Below, piece by piece: positions 44,170-52,046 of a stretch of 64,000 nt of DNA. The translations under genes and the position numbers were made by a program. Position 1 is the first letter of the stretch. Every line of letters begins with the position of its first letter. This stretch comes from Flavobacterium sp. ACN2 (GTDB lineage Bacteria > Bacteroidota > Bacteroidia > Flavobacteriales > Flavobacteriaceae): positions 62,001 to 126,000 of the forward strand of contig NZ_MRCM01000004.1 in the NCBI RefSeq assembly GCF_002303885.1. The letters run 5' to 3'. The notes below the pieces were generated by a model that did no database searches, was not told where the DNA came from, and saw nothing but the letters and a program-made list of their open reading frames with translations.

Positions 44170-45417
44170 TTAATTTTTTAAAGAATCAACTTTCTGATTA
44201 TACTGAAAAACATTATCCCATAATTCGTCAATGGCAACAAGTGCTTCATTGAGTCGAATGACATTCCATTTTCCGTTAGTTTCTATTCCTAAACCAATGC
44301 TTTTTAGTTTTGCTAAAGCATCGTTTACATCAAAATCCAAATCGGTATTTAGTTTGATTTTAAACCAAGATTCTATTTGATCGTCTAGCTCTTCGGCAGT
44401 TAAAGATTTTTCACTTTCGTGCAGAAAAGTATAGGCAAGAATCGTTTCTTTCAAAGCTTCTTCTTCAGACGAATTTAATAAAGAATAAAATGCTCCGCTA
44501 TTGTTTCCAACATTCTTAAAATACAAGCTATCTGAGAGTGTTTTAGAATATCTGATTTTTTTGTTTATAAAGTTATTGTATTGACGGAAACAATACGCTC
44601 CTAAGATCCCCAATGCAATTAAACCTTGATTTAAGGACGTTTTACTGTTTAAGAGATCAATTGTTTCGCCCGTTTGATAAGCTTCGTACATATTAATCAA
44701 AGCAGGAATCACTTTGGCACTTAATAGAGAAAGTCCACCAAAAACACCCGGAACCCAAAGCAATAATTTATCCTTCAGAGACATTTTCGGAATGGCATTT
44801 GGAAAAACCGTTTCGAGATCATTCTTAGGAACACGTTTAAAGATTTTTAATGCAATAGAACCTGGATCGATTGGCATTTTACCCAATTTGACTTTCTTTT
44901 CTTTGAGGTAATCTGCATCGCTGTAATTGAGGTAAATGAGAACACGATCGTAATATTCGATCTCCACTTCTTTGGTCCAGAAAAAGTATTTTTTGACTTT
45001 TTCTTTTGCTTTATGATGCCCACGCGCGTAGAGTTCAAAATCTTTAAAAGCATTAAAATCGATGGCAAGATTCAGACCCACCAAATCAGATTCATTAAAG
45101 GCTTCGTCTAATGCATTCTGATTGATTCTGTAGTAATTGCCACGCTCTAAAACTTTAAGAAGTGTTTCTTTAAAAACAGGAAAATTGCTTTTATTGATAA
45201 ATTGCTCACGTTCTTTTTCGCTTAAATCGGGATCGTAAAGGGCGTAATGCTGTTTTAGATTTCGATTAAGATTAAAAGATTCGTAATGATAATAATGTTC
45301 GATGATTTCGAACAATTTCTTAAAATCGCTAACCTTTTCTGGATTTTCGGCAAAAGCTGCGATTTGCTGTTCCAGTAAGAATTCTTTGTTGAATGGAATA
45401 TAATGTTCTCTAGTCAT
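44170..45417 (-). CDS. TMEM143/DUF3754-family membrane protein
   Basis: The 415-aa protein begins with MTREHYIPFNKEFLLEQ. It has two transmembrane helices near the middle (about 220-245 and 270-290) with FKRVPKNDLETVFPNAIPKMSL before them, the core of DUF3754 (TMEM143-like). The N-terminal part is helical and charged. The last third has a winged-helix-like segment (LAKLKSIGLGIETNGKWNVI). The role in bacteria is unknown. Confidence 0.85.
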   Translation of the reverse strand: MTREHYIPFNKEFLLEQQIAAFAENPEKVSDFKKLFEIIEHYYHYESFNLNRNLKQHYALYDPDLSEKEREQFINKSNFPVFKETLLKVLERGNYYRINQNALDEAFNESDLVGLNLAIDFNAFKDFELYARGHHKAKEKVKKYFFWTKEVEIEYYDRVLIYLNYSDADYLKEKKVKLGKMPIDPGSIALKIFKRVPKNDLETVFPNAIPKMSLKDKLLLWVPGVFGGLSLLSAKVIPALINMYEAYQTGETIDLLNSKTSLNQGLIALGILGAYCFRQYNNFINKKIRYSKTLSDSLYFKNVGNNSGAFYSLLNSSEEEALKETILAYTFLHESEKSLTAEELDDQIESWFKIKLNTDLDFDVNDALAKLKSIGLGIETNGKWNVIRLNEALVAIDELWDNVFQYNQKVDSLKN

Positions 45418-45501
45418 TTGGACTTTAATTTCGTGGCATTTACAGAACGCAAAAATACAGCCTGAAATTTGATTTTAGGCTTTATGCGTGATGTTTTTTT
45501 T

Positions 45502-45689
45502 AACGCAAAGAGCGCTAAGAATTTTTAATTAGAGACTTAATAAAACCGCAAAGTTCGCAAAGCTTTATGGCAATATAGTTTTCCCGCAGATTTTGCAGAT
45601 TAAGCAGATAAAACAAAATCTCTTAGATCTGCTAAATCTGCGAGAGAAAAACTTTGCGAACTTTGCGTTATCCTTAGCGCTCTTTGCGG
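45502..45689. repeat. Nested palindrome of three paired modules
   Basis: Three nested inverted pairs were read: 45504-45519 with 45673-45688 (perfect, 16 bp, GCAAAGAGCGCTAAG type); 45547-45562 with 45652-45667 (perfect, CGCAAAGTTCGCAAAG); and about 45585-45600 with the inner ATCTGCTAAATCTGCG (one mismatch). The result could fold as one 190-nt hairpin. A 69-codon frame over it is a repeat artefact. Confidence 0.85.
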
Positions 45690-45719
45690 TAAAAAAAACG
45701 ATTAAGTAGGTAAACAAAA

Positions 45720-45767
45720 AAAAGTGAAATTTCCAATCGGTACCAGCGATTTGAAATTCCACTTTCT
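45720..45767 (-). terminator. Hairpin before the repeat block
   Basis: AAAGTGAAATTTCCAATCG and CGATTTGAAATTCCACTTT form an imperfect stem around GTACCAG, with A-runs on both sides. It may end the transcript of the gene at 45931. Confidence 0.5.
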
Positions 45768-45930
45768 GTTCCAAAAAAAAAGTGACAAAAAATTAAGAAG
45801 CTCTCTATAAAGCTTTTTAGAAACTAAAAATTATTTACCGCAATATTACTACTAAATAAAATGGTGGCTATAGGTGTTTTTACCTGTTTTTGTAAACGGT
45901 TGTAGATTTTGAGTAGCTGAGCTGCAAATA

Positions 45931-46395
45931 TTATTGTAACACCGTTTTCTTTAGTTCGATTACACCTTGAATGTATTTTATTAATTCTTCTTTGGTTACA
46001 GCAAAAGGAGCTTTTTCGGCCTCGAATTTTAAATACAAATTGGCAATGCTTTCGGCATCGAGATTTTCAGTAAGGTAATGATGTTCTGAATATTGTATAA
46101 GATGATCTACAAAAAGTTCGCGTAGCTTTCCTTTTTCGACTGTTTCAGGATCGCCTTCTTTTATTTTTTCGATTACAGATTCTGGTAAATCGATTGTGAG
46201 ATACATGCAATCGACAGAAACTTTTGAAAGCATTTCTTTTGGGACTCTTCCTGTGGCATCGCAATAGGCGCATGGTGCGGGAACCCATTTCAATTGTCGG
46301 TTTAAACGGCGGATATCATCCCAATCAACAAATCTTTTTCCAAGGCATCTTGGACATTTTACAGTAGATCTTTTAAAAAGATTAAAAATGGACAT
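45931..46395 (-). CDS. Zinc-ribbon-containing protein of unknown function
   Basis: The 154-aa protein has a four-cysteine site near its start: CPRCLG and CAYCDATG separated by about 25 residues, as in DnaJ-type zinc fingers. The rest is helical and acidic with no known motif. The cysteines suggest metal binding, but the partner is unknown. It is encoded alone, with a 323-bp gap to the plus-strand DoxX gene. Confidence 0.65.
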   Translation of the reverse strand: MSIFNLFKRSTVKCPRCLGKRFVDWDDIRRLNRQLKWVPAPCAYCDATGRVPKEMLSKVSVDCMYLTIDLPESVIEKIKEGDPETVEKGKLRELFVDHLIQYSEHHYLTENLDAESIANLYLKFEAEKAPFAVTKEELIKYIQGVIELKKTVLQ

Positions 46396-46718
46396 TGGTT
46401 ATTAAATAGCTTAGGGGTTGGTTTGCGGCGAATTTAAAGAATTAAGTAGGAAAAGTTACTTTAATCTATACTTTTTTTAAGAAAAGAATTAACAAAATTG
46501 CAAATTTGTATATTTTGAGAGAGGATTAGAGGCAACAAAAAAATAGTTTTGGTAACAATATTAGGCGATGACAAAAACGAAAGAAATCATTTTTTGTTTT
46601 CAATTAAAATGAGAGGATATGGTTATTAAACAAAAACGACACTAAAAATATAGAAAAAATCTCACTTTATTTCTTGTAAATTTGATAGAAAGTTCATTAA
46701 AAAAAATAATAACTACCT
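46396..46718. other. Divergent gap between the zinc-ribbon and DoxX genes
   Basis: A -7 element TAAATTTG lies at 46677-46684, 35 bp before the DoxX ATG. Nothing else was recognised; the minus-strand promoter is not obvious. Confidence 0.4.
46677..46684 (+). promoter_or_regulatory. Candidate -7 element of the DoxX gene
   Basis: TAAATTTG fits TAnnTTTG, 35 bp before the ATG. No clear -33 TTG. Confidence 0.4.
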
Positions 46719-47138
46719 ATGGAACATATAAAAACTTCAAAGCTTCAAAATTTTATTCGAATATTTTTGGGATTGTTTATGATAACAGCTGCTATCGGAC
46801 ATTTTACTTTTCAGAGAACAGATTTTCAGGCACAGGTTCCCAATTGGGTTCCTCTGGACAAAGATTTGGTAGTTATACTTTCTGGAATTGTCGAAATTGC
46901 TTTAGGACTTGGAATGTTATTTCTAAAAAAGAACAGAATACAAGTCGGAATTGCATTGGCTGTATTTTATGTCTTAGTTTTTCCAGGTAATATCGCCCAA
47001 TATCTAAACGGAACTTCTGCCTTTGGACTCGACACAGATCAGGCGCGATTAATACGATTGTTTTTTCAACCCGTTTTAATTTTTCTGGCTTTATGGTCAA
47101 CTGGGGCACTTGCTGCGTTGTTTAGCAATAAGAAATAG
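46719..47138 (+). CDS. DoxX-family membrane protein
   Basis: The 139-aa protein has four transmembrane helices with the DoxX-like pattern FIRIFLGLFMITAAIGHF in the first and VVILSGIVEIALGLGMLF in the second. A polar loop with PNWVPLDKDL lies between them. DoxX proteins are poorly characterised membrane proteins; some are linked to thiosulfate:quinone oxidoreductase, but short forms like this one have no fixed role. Confidence 0.8.
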   Translation: MEHIKTSKLQNFIRIFLGLFMITAAIGHFTFQRTDFQAQVPNWVPLDKDLVVILSGIVEIALGLGMLFLKKNRIQVGIALAVFYVLVFPGNIAQYLNGTSAFGLDTDQARLIRLFFQPVLIFLALWSTGALAALFSNKK

Positions 47139-47184
47139 GGAGAAAAATATTTAGTTTTTTTAAAGTAAGAGATTTCTTGAAATT

Positions 47185-47229
47185 AAAAAACTTTGCGTTC
47201 ACACAAGACGCTTGCTCGACAGGTGCTAT
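47185..47229. repeat. Direct repeat, copy 1 of 2
   Basis: This 45-bp segment matches 48643-48687 with two differences (43 of 45). The two copies flank the genes at 47273 and 47926. Confidence 0.8.
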
Positions 47230-47272
47230 AGAAGCTATTGCTTATTTCAAAAGGAAAGATTAAAAGTAGCCT

Positions 47273-47734
47273 CTATGAATTAAATTTTTCTAATTCGATT
47301 GCTTCATTAAAGTAATTTGTAAAAATCTTAGAAAGATTTTCATCTTTAAATTTAATTATAGTGTAAGAGCTGTCAATTGCCGAAATTTCGATTGTAGAAT
47401 TAGGAATTTGAAAATTTCCATTTTTCCATATTAAATCATTTCCTTCTGCGTAAGGTAAATTGTTTTCATCAATTACTATTTCGTTATCTTTTGGAAAACC
47501 AGATATTACGCCCCAAATAAATTGCGTTTGAGAATTTAGAATTTCATTAAATTCCTGACTTGTTAAAATAACAAATTCTTTCTCATAATTTATAGGAAGT
47601 TCCTTATCAGATATAAAATCTAAATCACTAATTACCCAATTATATTCTTGTATTTCGAATAAAATTGGTTTTAATATTTCTTTTAGGTTAGTATGGAATT
47701 CTAATTTATCTGATTTTTGAATTATCCAATTCAT
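47273..47734 (-). CDS. Protein of unknown function
   Basis: From ATG 47734 the 153-aa protein starts MNWIIQKSDKLEFHTNLKEIL and has no signal peptide or membrane helix. The body is acidic and mixed alpha/beta, with WGVISGFPKDNEIVIDENN in the middle. An upstream in-frame start at 47806 would add 24 residues drawn from the inverted repeat at 47763 and is rejected. It lies between two 45-bp direct repeats and may be an accessory gene; function unknown. Confidence 0.65.
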   Translation of the reverse strand: MNWIIQKSDKLEFHTNLKEILKPILFEIQEYNWVISDLDFISDKELPINYEKEFVILTSQEFNEILNSQTQFIWGVISGFPKDNEIVIDENNLPYAEGNDLIWKNGNFQIPNSTIEISAIDSSYTIIKFKDENLSKIFTNYFNEAIELEKFNS

Positions 47735-47762
47735 GTTTTTTATTTTGATGTTTATACGCAAA

Positions 47763-47864
47763 GATAGCGCGGATTTGCAATCCGTGTCCGCAACTATTAG
47801 ACACAACTACTTGTAAACACAATTTTCCAAACTATACGGGCACGGATTGCAAATCCGCGCTATC
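47763..47864. repeat. Inverted repeat with 24-bp perfect arms
   Basis: GATAGCGCGGATTTGCAATCC and three more bases (47763-47786) are exactly complementary to 47841-47864. The spacer is 54 bp. Each arm contains its own small palindrome GCGGATT-TGC-AATCCGC. Such elements resemble bacterial REP pairs (BIMEs). Confidence 0.85.
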
Positions 47865-47925
47865 GGGTTTTCGAGAAACGATTATAAACAAAAAAAGTCT
47901 ATTTTTTGTTTCTTTAATATTTCGA

Positions 47926-48531
47926 TTATTTTGAATTTCGAAGTTTAGAAATATTAACTTTTAATTCTTTAAGATATTGATTGTCAGAATCAATTTTAAG
48001 TGATTTATCGGCATACATCAGCGATTCTTCATAATCACCCAGATCAAAATTTTCAATAGATAATCTACAGTAGAGACTTGCTTTTAAATTTAAATTGTCA
48101 TCTCCAACAAGAGCTAATGCTTTTTTTGAAATTTCTATTGCCTCTTTATATCTTTTTGCAATGCAGAGTATATTACTCAAAGATAAATAAGGGTGAATGT
48201 CATTCTCAATATAACCCGTAGGAGATTGGTTAATTTCTATAATCTCGATAACTTTGTATTCTAATCTTATTGCTTCGTCATAATTTTTCTGATACAACTC
48301 AAGATTAGCTAAGTAACTAAGTACTGCCGTATCATTTGGGCTAAGTTCGTATGCTTTAAGGAGATATTCTCTAGCTTTTTGGTAATTGTCCTTTTCAGCA
48401 TATTTCATTGCAATTCGCATATATTCTTCTGACATCATATTATTATTTGAATAGAAAAATATTGTATTATCATTAGATTGTTTATTGCAGGATTGAAATA
48501 AAAATATAACTAGTATTAAATATTTTTTCAT
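47926..48531 (-). CDS. TPR-repeat lipoprotein
   Basis: The 201-aa protein has a lipoprotein signal with Cys15 (LFQSC). The mature part is a series of tetratricopeptide repeats with the usual small/large residue pattern: YQKAREYLLKAYELSPND, YDEAIRLEYKVIEI, YKEAIEISKKALAL and YEESLMYADKSLKID. It should act as a protein-binding scaffold at the envelope. The partner is unknown. It lies between the two 45-bp direct repeats. Confidence 0.85.
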   Translation of the reverse strand: MKKYLILVIFLFQSCNKQSNDNTIFFYSNNNMMSEEYMRIAMKYAEKDNYQKAREYLLKAYELSPNDTAVLSYLANLELYQKNYDEAIRLEYKVIEIIEINQSPTGYIENDIHPYLSLSNILCIAKRYKEAIEISKKALALVGDDNLNLKASLYCRLSIENFDLGDYEESLMYADKSLKIDSDNQYLKELKVNISKLRNSK

Positions 48532-48642
48532 AAAGATAGGTTTTTTATTACAAAAATATATAATTATTTTAACTAGAAAGGGATTTTATGTAAAAGATTC
48601 TGGAATGAGCATCCTATTCAAGCAACCTTTTCAATAAATTGA

Positions 48643-48687
48643 AAAAAACTTTGCGTTCACACAAAACGCTTGTTCGACAGGTGCTAT
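48643..48687. repeat. Direct repeat, copy 2 of 2
   Basis: Matches 47185-47229 at 43 of 45 positions; see that entry. Confidence 0.8.
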
Positions 48688-48701
48688 TAAACTTTCAGAA
48701 T

Positions 48702-49415
48702 TTATCTAATTGGCAAATTATTTAGCAGAATCTGATACTTCCTTCCCACAGGAATAATATCGCCATTAGACATCGTAAGATTTTTGGTTGTAACAGCAGA
48801 AATTTTGGTTGTATTTACAATATAAGATCTGTGAACTTGTACAAAATGCGCACAATCAATTTCGGCACTTATACTCGCAAGCGAACCGTAAATGACAATA
48901 GGAGATTTTAATTTGCAGTTGTACAATTTCATGTAATTGCCTAGACTTTCTATATATAAAATATCAGAAAGAGGCGTTTCAATTACTTGTCCGTTTGAGC
49001 GATAAGAAAGCACTTTTTCGTCGGTGGTGTTTTCTTTTTTAAGGTTATTTCCAGAATGGTACGTTTTGGCTTTTTCGATTGCCTTTGAGAATTTATCGAA
49101 CGAAATGGGTTTCATTAAATAATCTATCGCATCGTTTTGGTAAGCCGAAAGCGCAAAGTCAGAATAAGCCGTTGTCACAATCGTAATTGGGCGTTTGGGC
49201 TGCAGTTCCATTAATTCTACACCCGAAATTACAGGCATATTAATGTCGAGAAAAATAATATCATATTGGTTTTCGTTGAGCAGTTTTATGGCTTCCATAC
49301 CGTTAAAAGCGCTTCCAGAATGTTCCAGTTCGTCAAATTTTGAGATGTGCGAAATCAGGGCCTTATGGGCCGGCGATTCGTCATCAATTATCAGACAGCG
49401 GTAGGTAAGTGCCAT
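48702..49415 (-). CDS. LytTR-type response regulator
   Basis: The 237-aa protein has a receiver domain (about 1-120) with acidic pocket residues at DDE (11-13), phospho-acceptor Asp57 in IIFLDINMP and Lys in YLMKPI. The C-terminal LytTR DNA-binding domain (about 140-235) has YIESLGNYMKLY and FVQVHRSYIVN. It overlaps the kinase gene by 25 bp, so the pair is one two-component system. The targets may include the divergent barrel gene at 50563. Confidence 0.94.
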   Translation of the reverse strand: MALTYRCLIIDDESPAHKALISHISKFDELEHSGSAFNGMEAIKLLNENQYDIIFLDINMPVISGVELMELQPKRPITIVTTAYSDFALSAYQNDAIDYLMKPISFDKFSKAIEKAKTYHSGNNLKKENTTDEKVLSYRSNGQVIETPLSDILYIESLGNYMKLYNCKLKSPIVIYGSLASISAEIDCAHFVQVHRSYIVNTTKISAVTTKNLTMSNGDIIPVGRKYQILLNNLPIR

Positions 49416-50386
49416 ATGGTCAATTTTACGGTAAATATATTTTTATCTTTTTTACAGCTCAAATTGTGTTTTAAGCCATAAACTTCCAAACGTCTTTTTA
49501 GATTTTCAATTCCGATTCCTGTGCTCGAAAGTCGTGAACCCGAATCGAGATAATTGTTTTTTAAGGTAAAAATAACGCCTCGGCATTGTACTTTCAAATC
49601 CAGATTAATAAACGGTTCTACTGTTTCGGCAGAAAACTTGACAGCGTTTTCAACCAAAGGCAGAAAAAACAAAGGCGGAATCTCGATTTGACTGTGCAGG
49701 CCTTCAATGTTTTGTTTTACAGCGAGTCTTTCGTTTCTAAACGTATAATATTCTATATATTTTTTGATAAAGGCTATTTCTTCTTCCATTGAAACAAAAT
49801 CCTTTTTAGAAGCTTCAATTTGGTAGCGCAGCATGTCTGAAAGGTTTAGAATTCGATCTGGAACTTTGTCGGGTTCTGCAAGGGCTTCTCCATAAAGATT
49901 ATTCATTGCATTCAATAAAAAATGCGGATTGAGCTGCTGTTTTAAAAACGAAAGTTCAGACTTAAAATTCATAATGTCTTTATCGGCTTGACTCATTTTT
50001 TTGCTAATAACAATATGCAGGAAATAAAAAAAACAGCCATTTATGATTAACGACACAATCTGAAGCGCTTTTAAATTTCCTAACTCCACAAGCGGAAGAA
50101 ACCAGTTCATGAAGAAATAAAAACAAGTCCAATAGATGGCAAGAAGCGTAAAAAAGATTTTGAACTTTTTATGAAAAAGAAAAGGTTTGATAATGCAGAT
50201 GTTGAAAATGGTAATCCAGACAATACACGGAAAATAGCCCACTGCAATTTTGCTGAGTATATAAGACCAGCTGTGCCCGTCGAGTTTTATTTCGTCGTAA
50301 ACACAAGCGAGAATGACTAAGTAAACAAGTGTGTTTACGAGAAGATTTCGTAGAAAGAAGTTTTGATAGATTTTTGCGATTGTCAT
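49391..50386 (-). CDS. LytS/YehU-type sensor histidine kinase
   Basis: This 331-aa protein (from ATG 50386) has four transmembrane helices in the first 130 residues. A cytoplasmic His_kinase domain of the LytS type follows, with phospho-accepting His155 in QLNPHFLLNAMNNL and the ATP-binding GIGIENLKRRLEVYG near the end. A longer frame to 50509 would run through the promoter region of the divergent gene and lacks conserved sequence, so the shorter start is preferred. There is no periplasmic sensor domain; the membrane part itself is the likely sensor. Confidence 0.9.
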   Translation of the reverse strand: MTIAKIYQNFFLRNLLVNTLVYLVILACVYDEIKLDGHSWSYILSKIAVGYFPCIVWITIFNICIIKPFLFHKKFKIFFTLLAIYWTCFYFFMNWFLPLVELGNLKALQIVSLIINGCFFYFLHIVISKKMSQADKDIMNFKSELSFLKQQLNPHFLLNAMNNLYGEALAEPDKVPDRILNLSDMLRYQIEASKKDFVSMEEEIAFIKKYIEYYTFRNERLAVKQNIEGLHSQIEIPPLFFLPLVENAVKFSAETVEPFINLDLKVQCRGVIFTLKNNYLDSGSRLSSTGIGIENLKRRLEVYGLKHNLSCKKDKNIFTVKLTIWHLPTAV

Positions 50387-50391
50387 AACGG

Positions 50392-50399
50392 CAAAAATA
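50392..50399 (-). promoter_or_regulatory. Candidate -7 element of the kinase-regulator operon
   Basis: The minus strand reads TATTTTTG, a TAnnTTTG match. It lies only 6 bp before the ATG at 50386, so the transcript would be nearly leaderless if this is used. Confidence 0.4.
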
Positions 50400-50562
50400 C
50401 TATAATCGTATAGTTTATAATCATTTGAAAGCGATAATTTATACCAACGCCATTCGTATAAATCATACGCCACTGGTATAAAATTGCTATAAAAAGAGAG
50501 ACATGTCAATTACTTTTGGATCCAAGTTTTATTTATACCCCAAAATAATTTATCCTAATTGT

Positions 50563-51552
50563 ATGAAATCTAAAATCATGTCGCTTGTGTTTGTTTTTTC
50601 CGCTTTTCCAATCATGGCTCAGGAAAAAGAGCCAGGTGTCAAAACCTTTGCAAAAGCCGTGGTTGATAAATTTCCGAACACGCGAACTTTTGATGTGCAA
50701 TATGAAGTTTTAGGGCCATCAAATTACGATTCAAGATTGTTGGGCAATAAATTTGAAAGAGGGAGAATCGAGGAGCACAATCGTTTCAAAGCCGCTTTCA
50801 ATCTTCCGTTTTACGCTTCAAAATCTAAAAAGTTAGTTTTAACAACTTCGCTTCGCTATAAATATGAAAATTTTGGATTTGGAGATGTTTATAATTATCA
50901 AACCAATCAAACGTATACAAAGGAGAATCAGGAATTTCATTTTTGGGCAGGGGCACTGACAGCAACTTATATGTCGACACTTTTTAAGAAACCAGTTATT
51001 TACAATGCAACGGCGACTATTGACGGCGACGAAGAAAAACTGCAGCGTTTAAAAGGTTTTGCATCGGCAGTTTTAGTGCTTAAAAGAACACCTTCGACCA
51101 CCATTACCGCTGGGGCTTTAGTATTGCTCGATCCATCATCGATTGTACCTGTTACGCCGCTTTTTTCTATAAACCATAAATTCAAACAATCAAAATGGGA
51201 TATGGACTTTATTTTGCCTCAGCGTATTTTGTTTAGAAGAGAATTGTTAGAAAACGGAAGAATTTCGTTAGGAACAGAATTGAATACAGAAAGTTTTTAT
51301 TTGAACTTAGATACTCCAACTTTAAAAGGGGTTTACGAATTGAACCAGCTAGAGTTAAGATCTGGAATTACTTATGAATATAGTTTTACTCCCAAACTGA
51401 TTGCATTTGTAAAAGGCGGTTTTAATAATGTGGTAAGCGCGCGACTTACAGAAAGAGGAGAGCGAACGAACCGATATGTTTACGATCAGAAAGAAGATAC
51501 ACAAGGCTATTTAAGATTTGGAGCTTCCTACAACCTTTTTAATAGAAAGTAA
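50563..51552 (+). CDS. Outer-membrane beta-barrel protein (possibly DUF6268)
   Basis: From ATG 50563 this 329-aa protein has a signal peptide (about 1-19, ending IMAQ) and then alternating strands rich in Tyr, Phe and Arg with short turns. It ends in an aromatic two-residue strand (YNLFNRK). Strands such as LVLTTSLRYKYENF and GITYEYSFTPKLIAFVKGGF are barrel-like. A start at 50503 would lengthen it by 20 residues without a signal peptide. It is divergent from the LytTR two-component system and may be its target. Confidence 0.75.
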   Translation: MKSKIMSLVFVFSAFPIMAQEKEPGVKTFAKAVVDKFPNTRTFDVQYEVLGPSNYDSRLLGNKFERGRIEEHNRFKAAFNLPFYASKSKKLVLTTSLRYKYENFGFGDVYNYQTNQTYTKENQEFHFWAGALTATYMSTLFKKPVIYNATATIDGDEEKLQRLKGFASAVLVLKRTPSTTITAGALVLLDPSSIVPVTPLFSINHKFKQSKWDMDFILPQRILFRRELLENGRISLGTELNTESFYLNLDTPTLKGVYELNQLELRSGITYEYSFTPKLIAFVKGGFNNVVSARLTERGERTNRYVYDQKEDTQGYLRFGASYNLFNRK

Positions 51553-51553
51553 A

Positions 51554-51799
51554 ATGTACAAGTTAGAAGAATTAAAACAAGAAGAAATGATAGTGGAAAT
51601 TTTTAAAACCAATGTTGAGAAAAAATCTGACGGAGATTACATACTTGCAGTGATGAAAAATCGGTTTCCAAATTATAAAATTAATTTTGATTTGGAAGAT
51701 TGTGATAAGATATTAAGAATAGAAGGCTTTGATTTGCAATACGATAATGTTATGAGTCATGTTGCAGGTTTAGGTTATACTTGTGTACGATTAGAATAA
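51554..51799 (+). CDS. Small protein of unknown function, possibly ferredoxin-like fold
   Basis: The 81-aa protein starts at ATG 51554, 1 bp after the barrel stop; an upstream start would overlap that gene. It has a beta-alpha-beta-beta-alpha-beta-like pattern (IVEIFKTNV, DYILAVMKNRFP, ILRIEGF, VMSHVAGLGYTCVRLE), which resembles HMA-type metal-binding folds but lacks the CxxC metal site. The similarity is weak. Coupling to the barrel gene suggests a shared role. Confidence 0.6.
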   Translation: MYKLEELKQEEMIVEIFKTNVEKKSDGDYILAVMKNRFPNYKINFDLEDCDKILRIEGFDLQYDNVMSHVAGLGYTCVRLE

Positions 51800-51832
51800 T
51801 GTTTTGAAACCATCAAAATTAAATCGGGTGAA

Positions 51833-51860
51833 AATACGCAGCTGTATTTCCTTTTTTTGT
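51833..51860 (+). terminator. Terminator after the small gene
   Basis: AAATAC and GTATTT pair around GCAGCT, followed by a T-run. Weak stem but well placed. Confidence 0.5.
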
Positions 51861-52033
51861 AAGTATTTTGCATAATATTTTAATTTAAAATTAAATACAG
51901 AAATGATCGGTTTTATACTTTCGATTTTACTTTTCCTTTTAGAACAGCTCACTTAATAAAGCTGTTTAAATTCTCCTATCCTTACTGCTTTTTCAATACG
52001 AAAAGGTTTGTGCTTTTTTGCATATTATTTTTC

Positions 52034-52041
52034 TAATTTTG
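52034..52041 (+). promoter_or_regulatory. Candidate -7 element of the SulP gene
   Basis: TAATTTTG fits TAnnTTTG and ends 5 bp before the ATG at 52047, so the mRNA would be almost leaderless. Confidence 0.4.
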
Positions 52042-52046
52042 TGCCC

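Noticed and set aside
45565..45774. 69-codon frame on the minus strand
   Set aside because: It is made almost wholly of the nested repeat at 45502-45689 and a hairpin; not a protein gene.
45418..45930. Insertion sequence in the repeat-rich gap
   Set aside because: No transposase frame, no target duplication seen; it consists of short nested inverted pairs.
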